Shown in pieces: positions 27,084-36,130 of a stretch of DNA of 63,728 nt. Numbering within the stretch: the first letter of the stretch is position 1; each line of letters opens with the position of its first letter. The stretch comes from Terriglobia bacterium (GTDB lineage: Bacteria; Acidobacteriota; Terriglobia; Terriglobales; Acidobacteriaceae). The position numbers were made by a program, and so were the translations under genes. The notes under the pieces were generated by a model that ran no database searches, was not told where the DNA came from, and saw only the letters and a program-made list of their open reading frames with translations. The stretch spans positions 1 through 63,728 of the forward strand of contig JAIQEY010000036.1 in the NCBI GenBank assembly GCA_020073565.1, read 5' to 3'.

Positions 27084-28748
27084 TTAGTGAGTCGTCATCA
27101 TGCGCCAGCCGTTGCTGTAGTCTGGCGGCGTGTCAGTATTGGTGCCGGCGATGGAGCCATCCGGGCGGGTCCAGTAATAGTTGTAGTCGTTGGTGACGGT
27201 GTGGCTGACGCCGAGGTAGTCATCGTTGGCGGTGATCACTCCGCGCCGGACTTCGTCGCCGCGCCGCATGGTGGCGTCCATCCTCTTATTTCTCGCTTCC
27301 CAGCCTGACATCACATCGATCTGATCGTGGGAGGCCTGTTCGCGGGCATGCTGGGCGATCGAGGCTGCCATCTGCTGCTGGGCTCGCGTAACGGCTCCGG
27401 TGACGTCCTTGGTGGCCTGCGCCTGGCGCGCTTCCCACTCCGGATTCATCTGAACGCTGCCGATGATGTTGTTGAGGATGTAGCGCGCGAAGGCGACCTG
27501 GGACGGATCGGCAACCATGAAGCCGCTGAGTTCCAGAACCGCCCAAACCTGCGCGCCCGCCGGCGAACCGGCGATGACCGTCGAAGCGCGCACGTACCCG
27601 GTCTGCGCGCCGCAGCGGAAAGCTACCTCTCCCACCCATGCCTGGGCCGGAGCACCCTGCGCTCTTCCGTATTCCACGGCCTTCGCGGTCAATTCCCGGG
27701 TGGCATCCTGAACGACGTTCGAAGAAGTGATCTGTGAGGCGGCGCAGAGCCTGGAAACGTAGCCGCGGGCGAACTGCTCTCCGGTTTGATAGCGCGCGAT
27801 CAGCACCGGGCCTCCCCAGGGTCCTTGCATAGTCTGGCCTTCGCGAACGCCCGCGTAGGCGAGCAGGCGGTTCGGCACCTCACGCGGAACGAGGTCGGGA
27901 TCGCCGATGAACAGGCGGATGTGTCCGTCGGGAGAAGTGGCGCGAAGACTCTGGCGAGGATCGATTGCCGAGTTGCGGGTAGTGCCGCCGCTGACTTGCC
28001 ATCCCTGCGGCACGTTCGCGGTGAAGGCGTCTTCGCGCGGATCGCGGAAGGGCATAAACATGATGACGGCGCCTTTGGGGGCGGCGGCAGCGGGGGTGGC
28101 GGCTGCAGGCTGTGGGCTGGTTTGTGGTGGCTGGGATGCTGGGATCACTTCGCCCGTGTTGGACCTCCAGTACGGATTCTGGGGCTGCGCTTGTGCTTGC
28201 ATGTCCCCCGCTTCAGGTTGGGAAGACGGATACGATGCGAGCGATGGATCGGTGGCATTTTGACGACCTGTTGCCAAGCCAGACACCATCGCGTTGGCTC
28301 GGGCAAAGATGGCGCGCTTGACCGATCCTCCGCGCTCGCCAGCATTGCTGGAGAAGTTATCAGCGAAAGCCTTTAGCCACGCGCCCCTCTTCTTGGGCTG
28401 AGCTTCGGGAGAGGACGGTACGGCCGCCGGGCTCGCGGCTGGCTGAACTGGAACCGCCGCGACGGATGACTGCGATGGCGATTGCTTTCCCGCCACTGCC
28501 GCGAACATCGCACCCATCACATTCGGAGTCACGCCGCTCTGCTTCAACTTGAGGAGCGAGGAGGCGGAGATGTCAAAGCTCGAACTCTGCGCGTGGATGG
28601 CGCCGATGATGGTCGTCTCGTCCAGACCACCCTGAGCCATGGCAGCCACGTCGGCGTTGGTGAGCGGCTTGGAGGCCGTTTCGGCATGGAGCTGGCCTGT
28701 CAGTAAAGAAGATGCCAAAAGCGCCGCGGTGAACATTGATCGAAGCAT
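27084..28748 (-). CDS. Exported protein of unknown function
   Basis: 554 residues. AAGGAG precedes the ATG. A signal peptide (MLRSMFTAALLASSLLTGQLHA) is followed by a compact segment LTNADVAAMAQGGLDETTIIGAIHA...FDISASSLLKLKQSGV at ~28-75, which recurs at the N-terminus of many acidobacterial secreted proteins. A Pro/Ala/Gln-rich linker runs to ~225. A structured part (~228-450) reads like a stress-inducible/DUF-type domain (MFMPFRDPREDAFTANVPQGWQVSGG), and the rest is Gln/Ala-rich helical sequence ending with short aromatic motifs (YNYYWTRPDGSIAGTNTDTPP). I do not recognise a catalytic site. It is probably periplasmic or surface located and monocistronic. Confidence 0.8.
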   Translation of the reverse strand: MLRSMFTAALLASSLLTGQLHAETASKPLTNADVAAMAQGGLDETTIIGAIHAQSSSFDISASSLLKLKQSGVTPNVMGAMFAAVAGKQSPSQSSVAAVPVQPAASPAAVPSSPEAQPKKRGAWLKAFADNFSSNAGERGGSVKRAIFARANAMVSGLATGRQNATDPSLASYPSSQPEAGDMQAQAQPQNPYWRSNTGEVIPASQPPQTSPQPAAATPAAAAPKGAVIMFMPFRDPREDAFTANVPQGWQVSGGTTRNSAIDPRQSLRATSPDGHIRLFIGDPDLVPREVPNRLLAYAGVREGQTMQGPWGGPVLIARYQTGEQFARGYVSRLCAASQITSSNVVQDATRELTAKAVEYGRAQGAPAQAWVGEVAFRCGAQTGYVRASTVIAGSPAGAQVWAVLELSGFMVADPSQVAFARYILNNIIGSVQMNPEWEARQAQATKDVTGAVTRAQQQMAASIAQHAREQASHDQIDVMSGWEARNKRMDATMRRGDEVRRGVITANDDYLGVSHTVTNDYNYYWTRPDGSIAGTNTDTPPDYSNGWRMMTTH

Positions 28749-28988
28749 GGGTGACTCCTTGTTGGGTTGTTTCTGCTCTCAACATTCATCGCGGAAAAGA
28801 ATGAGCAGAGGGCTCACGCGCGGAAAACAAATGTGCTCAGCCTGTCGGGACGATGACCGGAGCGCGGAAGTCATTGATCAGTCGTGACTTAAGAGGATTA
28901 TCCACCGGAATGCGCAGTCCGTGAGCCCTTTTGCACCCGAATTCCGCGATGTTGACTGAAAGCGAGAAATCCATCGGGGAGGTGGGCA

Positions 28989-30590
28989 ATGAGCACTACC
29001 AATCACAACTTCGTTTCACTGGTTCAGGATCGCGCTCGAGGGTCGGCTCGTTCGACGTGGTCGGCGTGGGTACTGATGTTTCTGGCTGTCACGATTCCGG
29101 CGGTCCTGGCCCACGCGGCCACACCGCCACCGGCTAAGTTCACAACCGGGCAACTTTTCTCTATTGGCGAGGACTTCCGGCAAGACCTGACCGTCTTCTG
29201 GCTTGCTAATGGCGACTTCAACGGCGATGGCAAACTTGACCTGGTCAGCGCCGATGCCGCCGGCCCCGCGTTCAGCGTGATGCTGGGTAACGGTGATGGC
29301 ACGTTCCAACCCGGCAATGTCATTTTCCTGCCGACTGGCAGCCCAGCCGCCGAATACATCGCTGTGGGCGATGTCAATCAAGATGGCAGGCAAGATGTGC
29401 TCATACGGACGGCGAGTGGTCCCTCACTCGTGTTGGTTTATCTGGGAGACGGCAGGGGTGGATTCTCCCTCGCCGGGACCTACGTTACGGGCAACAGCGG
29501 GTATGGCAACCTTCACGGCATGACGCTGGCCGACCTGCGCGGCATCGGCAAGCTCGATATCGTCGCGACCAACCGTGACGACAACACCATCTCCGTTCTT
29601 CTCGGCAACGGCGACGGCACCTTTCAAAGTCAGGTCAGTTTCTCCGTGGGTCCGGCCAACACAGCTCCCCTCGATGTGGCCGTCGGAGACTTCAACAAGG
29701 ACGGTCACCTCGACGCCGTCACTGTCGATGCTTCCAACGGTATCAGCGTTCTTCTGGGGAACGGCAATGGATCGTTTCAGGCGCCCACTTTCTATACCGG
29801 AGGCTACTCGGTCAGCGGGGTCGCGGTCGCAGACTTAAACCGTGACGGCAATCTGGATATCGTGATCTCCTCCTGGCTCGGTGCGACGGTGTTTCTTGGC
29901 ACCGGCGGCGGAGCCTTTGCGCCGGGCGTTTCCTACGGCGTTCCGTTCGGCAACTCCATCGCGATCGGCGATCTGAACGGAGATAAGAAACTCGATCTGG
30001 TGATTGCGGATCAATACGATTCGGCCGTCTACGCGCTTCTCGGCAAGGGCGATGGTACGTTCCAGCCCCCGGTGGGTTATATGACCGACTGGAACTCGCA
30101 ATCGCTAGTGCTGGCAGATTTCAACGACGACAGCAAACTGGACTTCGCGGTCGGCAACACTGGCGGGGCGCTGGGGACCATCGCGCTCGGAAACGGGGAC
30201 GGCACATTCCGCGCCAGCACAAGCTACAGCTTCACTGCGGACGCCAACATCACGATCGCGTCCGCTGACCTCAACGGAGATGGCAATCAGGATGTGGTGA
30301 TGGCCGGCAATGCCCCCAACACACTCAGTGTGATGATGGGCAATTCGCATGGTGTGCTGGGCACGCCCGGTCCCATCGTTATCACAGATCAGGGATACGG
30401 TGTCAGCGGTCTTGTCGTGGCCACCGGCGACTCAACCGCGACGGCAAGGCTGACATCGCGGTGTCCACTCGGGGAGGACCTTACAACGAGGTGGGCTCCG
30501 ACGTCGCCGTCCTGCTTGGCCTGGGCACCGGAAAGTTCAAGCCAGCCGTGTTCTATTCCCTGGGTGACACGTCAGGATCTGGCGACTTGA
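28989..30590 (+). CDS. FG-GAP/VCBS repeat secreted protein, 5' part of a frameshifted gene
   Basis: The ATG follows GGGGAGG, and an export signal with an extended n-region (about 1-44, ending AVLAHAA) starts the protein. From ~55 onward it consists of FG-GAP/VCBS repeats with calcium-type loops such as NGDGKLDLV and LGNGDGTF, an integrin-alpha-like propeller. In-frame homology ends at GDS near residue 482; the remaining residues (TATARLTSRC...) are out of frame. The repeat continues in the overlapping frame as NRDGKADIAVSTRGG. Inserting one T at ~30432 (GAC-TTC-AAC) restores one continuous frame to 31999, roughly 1000 residues. It should be read with the next entry as one gene. Confidence 0.85.
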   Translation: MSTTNHNFVSLVQDRARGSARSTWSAWVLMFLAVTIPAVLAHAATPPPAKFTTGQLFSIGEDFRQDLTVFWLANGDFNGDGKLDLVSADAAGPAFSVMLGNGDGTFQPGNVIFLPTGSPAAEYIAVGDVNQDGRQDVLIRTASGPSLVLVYLGDGRGGFSLAGTYVTGNSGYGNLHGMTLADLRGIGKLDIVATNRDDNTISVLLGNGDGTFQSQVSFSVGPANTAPLDVAVGDFNKDGHLDAVTVDASNGISVLLGNGNGSFQAPTFYTGGYSVSGVAVADLNRDGNLDIVISSWLGATVFLGTGGGAFAPGVSYGVPFGNSIAIGDLNGDKKLDLVIADQYDSAVYALLGKGDGTFQPPVGYMTDWNSQSLVLADFNDDSKLDFAVGNTGGALGTIALGNGDGTFRASTSYSFTADANITIASADLNGDGNQDVVMAGNAPNTLSVMMGNSHGVLGTPGPIVITDQGYGVSGLVVATGDSTATARLTSRCPLGEDLTTRWAPTSPSCLAWAPESSSQPCSIPWVTRQDLAT

Positions 30591-31999
30591 AGGTGGCCGA
30601 TATCAACGGCGACGGCAAGCCGGACTTGGTTGTCTCTGACAGCGACGGGAACTTCAGCGTGCTGCTGGGAAAAGGTAACGGCACCTTCGGCACTGCAATC
30701 GTCACGCAAGTTCCTGCCGAGAGTGGGACGCTAGGCCCGGCCGCTATCGCCATCGGAGACTTCAACGGCGACGGCAGGCTCGATGTGGCCCTCACCAACT
30801 ATGTCGGGTCTACGGTGGAGATCCTCCTAGGCAACGGTGACGGGACGTTCCAGGCGGCGCAACCAACCAGCAGTCTGAGCTATCCTCAGGGTATCGTCGC
30901 GGGGGATTTCAACAAGGATGGAAAAATCGACCTGGCAGTCGCGAGCGGCGTCAATGGCGGCGAGGCAGCGATTTTTCTGGGAAACGGAAATGGGACGTTT
31001 GCCAGCCCGAGCATCGTGACTTACATTCCTGCGGGATATGGCGGGGGCACCAGCCCGAGCAATATCAAGACCGCGGATGTGAATGGAGATGGCACGCTCG
31101 ATCTGCTGGTCACGCTGAATGCCACGCATGTGTACCTCACGTGCGGGTACTTTCCCAACTGCCAGGAAGCGAATCTTGGCCTGGTGGTATTGTTGGGCGA
31201 CGGCAGCGGTGGATTTACAACACCTCCCAGCGGCCCGTTCCTGGTGGGCGCCGCCTCACCGGGCTGGGTCACGGCAGGCGACTTCGACAACGACGGCATG
31301 CTCGATGCCGCAGTCCTGAACAACTGGTCCGGCTATACCCAAGTGACCATGCTGCTGAACCGGACTCTACCGGTCAGCGTGTCGCCGCTCAGTATCACGT
31401 ATGCGCCGCGAGCGGTGGCCACTTCCAACGCACAGACGTTGGTTGTCACCAATGACCTGAGCACGACCCTTTCGATCAGCAGCATTGCATTGGCCGGAAC
31501 CAATCCCGGAGACTTCACCTTCAAGTCCGGATGCGGCACGACGTTGCTGACGGGAGCCCATTGCACGATTACGGTAACCTTCAAGCCGACGATGGGAGGA
31601 ACGCGAACGGCGAGCCTGGTCATTACGGATAACGCTCCGGGGTCTCCGCAAACCGTACAGCTGAGCGGAGTTGGTCTGGCGATCAAGCTGTCGCCGACCG
31701 CCCTGAAGTTTGGGACGGTGAAAGTGGGGCAGAGCGGTTCGCCGCTGCCAGTCACGGTCACGAACATCAGCCCCGCGGCAGTGACCATCACCGGTCCGGG
31801 AATCGCGATTGCAGGTGCTGCGGCCGCTGATTACTCGCAGACCAACAACTGCGGCTCCAGCATCGGTGCCGGGCAGAGTTGCACGGTTACGGTGAAGTTC
31901 GCTCCCACGAAGACGGGCGCCCGCAATGCCACACTGCAAGTCAATGACAACGGCGGACGGAGCCCCCAGAAAGCGCCGTTATCAGGAACCGGGAATTGA
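30461..31999 (+). CDS. FG-GAP/ASH-like secreted protein, 3' part of the same frameshifted gene
   Basis: This frame opens at about 30434, directly after the frameshift, and continues the FG-GAP propeller (ADINGDGKPDLVVSD, DFNGDGRLDVAL). At ~31370 it changes to two choice-of-anchor D/ASH-like domains (SPLSITYAPRAVATSNAQ..., SPTALKFGTVKVGQSG...). These are similar to the tail of the YVTN protein at 5.4-6.3 kb. The ATG at 30461 has no ribosome site and no signal peptide, so it is not a real start. A GC-rich hairpin follows 20 nt after the stop. Confidence 0.85.
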   Translation: MSTRGGPYNEVGSDVAVLLGLGTGKFKPAVFYSLGDTSGSGDLKVADINGDGKPDLVVSDSDGNFSVLLGKGNGTFGTAIVTQVPAESGTLGPAAIAIGDFNGDGRLDVALTNYVGSTVEILLGNGDGTFQAAQPTSSLSYPQGIVAGDFNKDGKIDLAVASGVNGGEAAIFLGNGNGTFASPSIVTYIPAGYGGGTSPSNIKTADVNGDGTLDLLVTLNATHVYLTCGYFPNCQEANLGLVVLLGDGSGGFTTPPSGPFLVGAASPGWVTAGDFDNDGMLDAAVLNNWSGYTQVTMLLNRTLPVSVSPLSITYAPRAVATSNAQTLVVTNDLSTTLSISSIALAGTNPGDFTFKSGCGTTLLTGAHCTITVTFKPTMGGTRTASLVITDNAPGSPQTVQLSGVGLAIKLSPTALKFGTVKVGQSGSPLPVTVTNISPAAVTITGPGIAIAGAAAADYSQTNNCGSSIGAGQSCTVTVKFAPTKTGARNATLQVNDNGGRSPQKAPLSGTGN

Positions 32000-32019
32000 C
32001 CTGGTCCAGGAACTCACTT

Positions 32020-32050
32020 GGCCCGCCGCGCGCGTCTGTTCCGGCGGGCC
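32020..32050 (+). terminator. GC-rich hairpin after the FG-GAP gene
   Basis: GGCCCGCCG (32020-32028) and CGGCGGGCC (32042-32050) form a 9-bp perfect stem with a 13-nt loop, starting 21 nt after the stop. The T-run is poor (TAGTTGT). It may act on both strands, since the ABC operon converges from the right. Confidence 0.5.
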
Positions 32051-32252
32051 TAGTTGTCCCTGACCTGAACAGGTGGTTGGAACGTACTTTGCTTTAGTAC
32101 ACCTCGGTGGACCGTAGCCGCTTTCTGCACTCGCACCGAGCCTCCCCGTTTCGGAGGTACGGTTGACAGAATCACGTCTGTTGTTATCCATTTTGCGGAC
32201 GGCAATTGTCCCGCGTCCCCAGTCGATGTTCTGCGACCTGCTTGAGGAACTC

Positions 32253-33353
32253 TCACTCGGTCGTGTAGTTGATTTCCATGCGCCGCACTCGGAGGCTGGA
32301 TGCAAACAGAGCCAGCAGGGCCACAGTCACAACACCAATGACAGCAACCGGGGTGGAGACTGGATCGGGGTTGGAGACCAGCAGGGCAAACAGAGGCGGC
32401 GTGCCCGGAGGCGTCGGGATGGTCACCGGGCAAAGCGATTTCAGGTAGTAAATCACGCTGAACTGCTTCAGCAACGAAGGAAGAAAGGGATTTACGGCTT
32501 CCCAGACCAGGATTGCCGCCGCCGGCAGAATCGGATTCCGGAACAGCATTCCCGCAGCCAGGAAGAAAGCTCCATAGCCGAGGCAGGCCAGAGCCGTCAC
32601 TCCCAAATACGTCCCAGCATGCGCAAGACCGTGATTGTGATACAGGTAGAGGTCCCGCGCACTCGGACTGAAATGCCAGGTGAAGGCAACGATCTGAAGC
32701 GACTCACTGGTCACAAAAATAGCGCAAGTGGCCAACAACCCGGCAAGAAATTTTCCCGCCATCAGAACTTCGCGTCGCAGGGGCGCAAGAAAGTAAAAAT
32801 GGAGACTGCGGTCGAGGATCTCGCCTCGAAAAAGGTTCATGAAGATTCCCAGGCATCCAAAAAAGACAGCCAGGCGAATATAGAAAAATTGGAACACGCC
32901 GGCGAACAGGATGGAGTCCTCACCCAGGTTGTAACCTTCGTGGATATGCACGCGCTCAACCTTGCCATCTGACAACTCCAGGAACAGGTCGTTGGTTCCA
33001 TCGGAGTAGTGGTAGCTCTCGTGGGGTACGTTGGAAAATCCGCCTTTCTCCAGTGGTCTTTGTTCAGTCCAATGAAAATGGCGCGGCGGCTTCCCCAGCA
33101 AGGTAACTACTTCTTCGCTCGTCATGCCCGACTGGATCACCCGCAGATCCTGGTAGGTCAGAGGCTTCTCATTCTGCATAGCAAGACCCGCGCTCTGTTC
33201 TTGCAAGCGTGAGGTGACGATGGCATGCCCAATGAAGAGCAGGAAGGGCAACAGGGCGAGTACGTAGACCCACAAGCCGCGCTTGGCGAAGAAGGTCTTC
33301 TTCATCTCCAACCGGATGACCGACCTGATCTGCCCCCACCACAGTTTGATCAT
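32253..33353 (-). CDS. ABC-2-type permease with inserted BamE/SmpA-like domain
   Basis: 366 residues. One transmembrane helix at ~27-46 is followed by a ~75-residue extracytoplasmic insert (about 65-140). Its pattern, [18 protein letters not shown] then YHYSDG...[13 protein letters not shown], resembles the BamE/SmpA/OmlA fold. Five or so transmembrane helices follow (from ~148), with the cytoplasmic [19 protein letters not shown] motif typical of ABC-2 permeases. The start overlaps the previous gene by 4 nt. It is the last gene of the six-gene operon and probably pairs with the ATPase encoded just before it. The substrate is unknown. Confidence 0.82.
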   Translation of the reverse strand: MIKLWWGQIRSVIRLEMKKTFFAKRGLWVYVLALLPFLLFIGHAIVTSRLQEQSAGLAMQNEKPLTYQDLRVIQSGMTSEEVVTLLGKPPRHFHWTEQRPLEKGGFSNVPHESYHYSDGTNDLFLELSDGKVERVHIHEGYNLGEDSILFAGVFQFFYIRLAVFFGCLGIFMNLFRGEILDRSLHFYFLAPLRREVLMAGKFLAGLLATCAIFVTSESLQIVAFTWHFSPSARDLYLYHNHGLAHAGTYLGVTALACLGYGAFFLAAGMLFRNPILPAAAILVWEAVNPFLPSLLKQFSVIYYLKSLCPVTIPTPPGTPPLFALLVSNPDPVSTPVAVIGVVTVALLALFASSLRVRRMEINYTTE

Positions 33354-34288
33354 CGGACCACCCCGTCGTTCCCGATCAGATATTCGTAAACGGAATTCAC
33401 ATCATCGTCAGCGGGGGCGACCGATTCGATCTCGATTCCGTTCAAGGCGACCTGGTTCAGCATGAGATAGAGTCCGTCGGCATCGCGCGTTTTGACGAGC
33501 AGGCCGCGCTCGTCATGGTGAATGCATACCTCGATGGTCTGGTTGCACGCCATCGTTTTGGCGGCGAGTTCTCGTGGCCGGCTGCAGCGGATCAGAATCT
33601 GCGCTGGGTGCTCCTGGATTTCACTGCGCACGCTGTGGATCTGACCCTCGGCGACCACGTACCCGTTGCTCAGCAGGATGACCTGATCGGAAATCACATC
33701 GACTTCGTGCAGAATGTGGCTGGAGATAATGACGTAGCAACCCTGCGCCGCCGCGGAACGGAACAGCGCGATCATCTCCGAGCGCGCCAGCGGGTCCAGT
33801 CCGTTCAGCGGTTCGTCGAGCACCAGCACTCGCGGGTCGTGCGCCAGAGCCTGCGCCAAGCGGATTCGCTGGCGCATCCCTTTGCTGTAGGCGGCAATGT
33901 TGCGTGTCGCGGCCTCGGCAAGGTTTACGCGTTCAATAGCCCTCCAAGCAAGCTGCGAGGCGGCTTCGGAATCTCTGCCTCCGAGCCGCAGGTAAGAATA
34001 AACAAACTGAAATCCGGTCAGGCCCTTGGGAAACGCGTCGAACTGCGTGCAATAGCCAAGAATCTTGAAGAGAACTTCCGATTCATTGGTGCGGTATCCC
34101 AGTACCCGGATCTCACCCCGCGTAGGCCGGACTAACCCTGTCATCAGGTTCATCAGCGTAGTTTTGCCCGAGCCATTCGGACCCACCAGACTGGTAATGC
34201 CGGGAGGAATCGAAAGATTTACACGGTTTACGCCCAGAATCTCGCCGTAGAACTTCGACACGTTTTCGAGGACGATGCGATCGTTCAT
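33350..34288 (-). CDS. ABC transporter ATP-binding protein (second of operon)
   Basis: The ATG at 34288 is chosen because it overlaps the stop of the upstream permease as ATGA and starts directly into the domain ([16 protein letters not shown]). The frame extends 44 codons upstream without family similarity. The product is 312 residues: Walker [10 protein letters not shown], signature YSKGMRQR, Walker [14 protein letters not shown] and the switch His in SSHILHEVD. The C-terminal ~80 residues are the accessory domain seen in exporter ATPases of the ABC-2/bacitracin-resistance type. It should energise the adjacent permeases. Confidence 0.93.
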   Translation of the reverse strand: MNDRIVLENVSKFYGEILGVNRVNLSIPPGITSLVGPNGSGKTTLMNLMTGLVRPTRGEIRVLGYRTNESEVLFKILGYCTQFDAFPKGLTGFQFVYSYLRLGGRDSEAASQLAWRAIERVNLAEAATRNIAAYSKGMRQRIRLAQALAHDPRVLVLDEPLNGLDPLARSEMIALFRSAAAQGCYVIISSHILHEVDVISDQVILLSNGYVVAEGQIHSVRSEIQEHPAQILIRCSRPRELAAKTMACNQTIEVCIHHDERGLLVKTRDADGLYLMLNQVALNGIEIESVAPADDDVNSVYEYLIGNDGVVR

Positions 34289-35145
34289 TTGATCACCTCG
34301 TAGGCGCGCACCTTGCGCACGAGTAGCGCGAGGCAGATGGCACAGTACGCGAACAGGGCGATCCAGGCCTGGGCAACCGGAATCGCTCGCTCGCCGCCGA
34401 TATCGAAGAGCGCAGTCCAAACCGTGGCCATCAGATACATGATGTTCAGGAAATGTCCCAGCTCAGTGCGCATCACAGCGTTGATGGCTTGAGCGAAGCC
34501 TGCTCCAAAGAACAACACGGCAAGCAGTAGGGCTCCGGCCACGACTCTCCACTTCACCCAGGCCGAGAGTGCCATCGCGAGCAGAGACAGAATTGCGATC
34601 CAAATGAGGAAAGAGACGACCAGGCTGCCCGCAATCCAAAGGTGATGCCACGTCCAAGCCGGACCAGCCAGGATCGCTTGCACGGCGAAAAGAATCAGGC
34701 CGGGAATCCAGGTAACTTGCGACAGCAGGATCGCCAGCACAGACGACTTACCGAGCACATATTCCACGCGCGAGAAGGGGCGGCAGAAGTACAGCGGCAG
34801 CGCGCCATTGGCGATATCGGGCGATATCAGGCCCGGCCCGGCAAAGGCGGTCAGAAAAAACGCCAGCACGCCCTGCACGTTTACGAAGTAGAAGAAGAAC
34901 TTGCTGTCGATGACGACAAACTGAACGTTGCCTGCGCCGAATTTTTGAAGAAAGTCCAAATTGTGGGCAAGGTAGATCGCAAACAGGCAGAACACTGGAT
35001 AAAAGAAGCAGAGCGCGAACAATCCGGTTTGGAACTTCGAGCGAAATAGGGTTCGCCTGGAATACCGAAAAAGTACCAGCCAGCGCGACCAAGTCGGAGT
35101 GAGTGCACCCGAGTATGACGTGTAACTGCGCCTATAAACGGCCAT
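34285..35145 (-). CDS. ABC-2-type permease (first of operon)
   Basis: 286 residues with about six transmembrane helices: one at ~38-60, then pairs at ~93-115, 130-160, 170-195, 200-220 and 255-280. The stretch [22 protein letters not shown] is the cytoplasmic coupling region typical of ABC-2 exporters. Its start overlaps the preceding ATPase by 14 nt and its stop overlaps the following ATPase by 4 nt. Confidence 0.85.
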   Translation of the reverse strand: MAVYRRSYTSYSGALTPTWSRWLVLFRYSRRTLFRSKFQTGLFALCFFYPVFCLFAIYLAHNLDFLQKFGAGNVQFVVIDSKFFFYFVNVQGVLAFFLTAFAGPGLISPDIANGALPLYFCRPFSRVEYVLGKSSVLAILLSQVTWIPGLILFAVQAILAGPAWTWHHLWIAGSLVVSFLIWIAILSLLAMALSAWVKWRVVAGALLLAVLFFGAGFAQAINAVMRTELGHFLNIMYLMATVWTALFDIGGERAIPVAQAWIALFAYCAICLALLVRKVRAYEVIK

Positions 35146-36130
35146 CGGCGCTCTCCATCGCTTTCAAGAAAATATCTTCCAGCGTGTCACGCCGGAAATT
35201 GAGCCGGCGGATGCGCACTTCGCGTTCCGCAGCCAAACGATAGATGTCGCGAATCTTAACCCCATCCGCAAGAATCATCTTTATGCGGTTGGCCGTGACC
35301 GCGCACTCACAGCCGAGCTTCTCGACCGCCTCGGTAAAGTCACCATTCGCGCCGTAAGTCTCCAGTTCCAGGAACCGCCGGTTCGCCTGGTGCTCTTCCT
35401 CCAAATTCGAGTAATGGGCGATTCGTCCCTGCTTCAGGATCAGCACTTCGTCGCACGTGTCTTCGACGTCGCGCAGCAAGTGTGAGCACAGTACGATGCG
35501 CAGCTCACTGCCGTCGCGGATTTCGCGGATCATACGAATCATGCGCTGGCGCGCCGAAGGATCGAGGCCATTGGTCGGTTCGTCGAGAATCAGCAACTTC
35601 GGTCCATGGGCAATCGCCTGCGCCAGCTTCACCAGTTGCTTCATGCCCAGCGAATACGTTCCCAACTCACGATAGCGCGCTTCCGCGAGCCCCACGTAGA
35701 ACAGCGCCTCGTGCGCCCGCTCCAGCGCCACGGAGGAAGGTAAGCCGGAGAGCTCCGCCATCATGCGGACGAAAGAGACCGAGTTCATTTTTGAAATGAA
35801 CGCGTCGTTTTCCGGCATGTAACCAACCAGGCTGCGGATCTTCCTCGTCTCCGTGCGGATGTCGTATCCAAACACCCGCGCCGAACCAGAGGATGGTTTG
35901 TAGAAGCCAAGCAGGGTATTGATCAGGGTAGACTTGCCAGCGCCATTCGGTCCCAAAAGGCCGATGGCCCGCCCGCGCAGAGAACCGGTGAGATTCCGCA
36001 GAATTTCGCGGTGGCCAAATTGAACCGAAAGACCCTGCAGTTCGATGAGCGGTTTCTGCGGAGCGGCAGGCGGAACCTGCTCTCCTTCATCCTCGCCGCC
36101 TGCTGCTCCGCGTTGTACCGCTATGCTCAC
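35132..36130 (-). CDS. ABC transporter ATP-binding protein (first of operon)
   Basis: 332 residues with a Pro/Glu-rich 27-residue N-terminal extension before the ABC domain ([17 protein letters not shown]). Walker A is GPNGAGKST, the signature [13 protein letters not shown] is degenerate but typical of exporter ATPases, Walker B is [13 protein letters not shown], and the switch His is in [13 protein letters not shown]-terminal accessory domain follows. The start overlaps the FecR gene stop by 4 nt. Confidence 0.93.
   Translation of the reverse strand: MSIAVQRGAAGGEDEGEQVPPAAPQKPLIELQGLSVQFGHREILRNLTGSLRGRAIGLLGPNGAGKSTLINTLLGFYKPSSGSARVFGYDIRTETRKIRSLVGYMPENDAFISKMNSVSFVRMMAELSGLPSSVALERAHEALFYVGLAEARYRELGTYSLGMKQLVKLAQAIAHGPKLLILDEPTNGLDPSARQRMIRMIREIRDGSELRIVLCSHLLRDVEDTCDEVLILKQGRIAHYSNLEEEHQANRRFLELETYGANGDFTEAVEKLGCECAVTANRIKMILADGVKIRDIYRLAAEREVRIRRLNFRRDTLEDIFLKAMESADGRL

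Noticed and set aside
30461..30590. Two independent overlapping genes at the FG-GAP locus
   Set aside because: Domain continuity and the exact one-base repair point to one frameshifted gene; the second ATG has no ribosome site or signal peptide.
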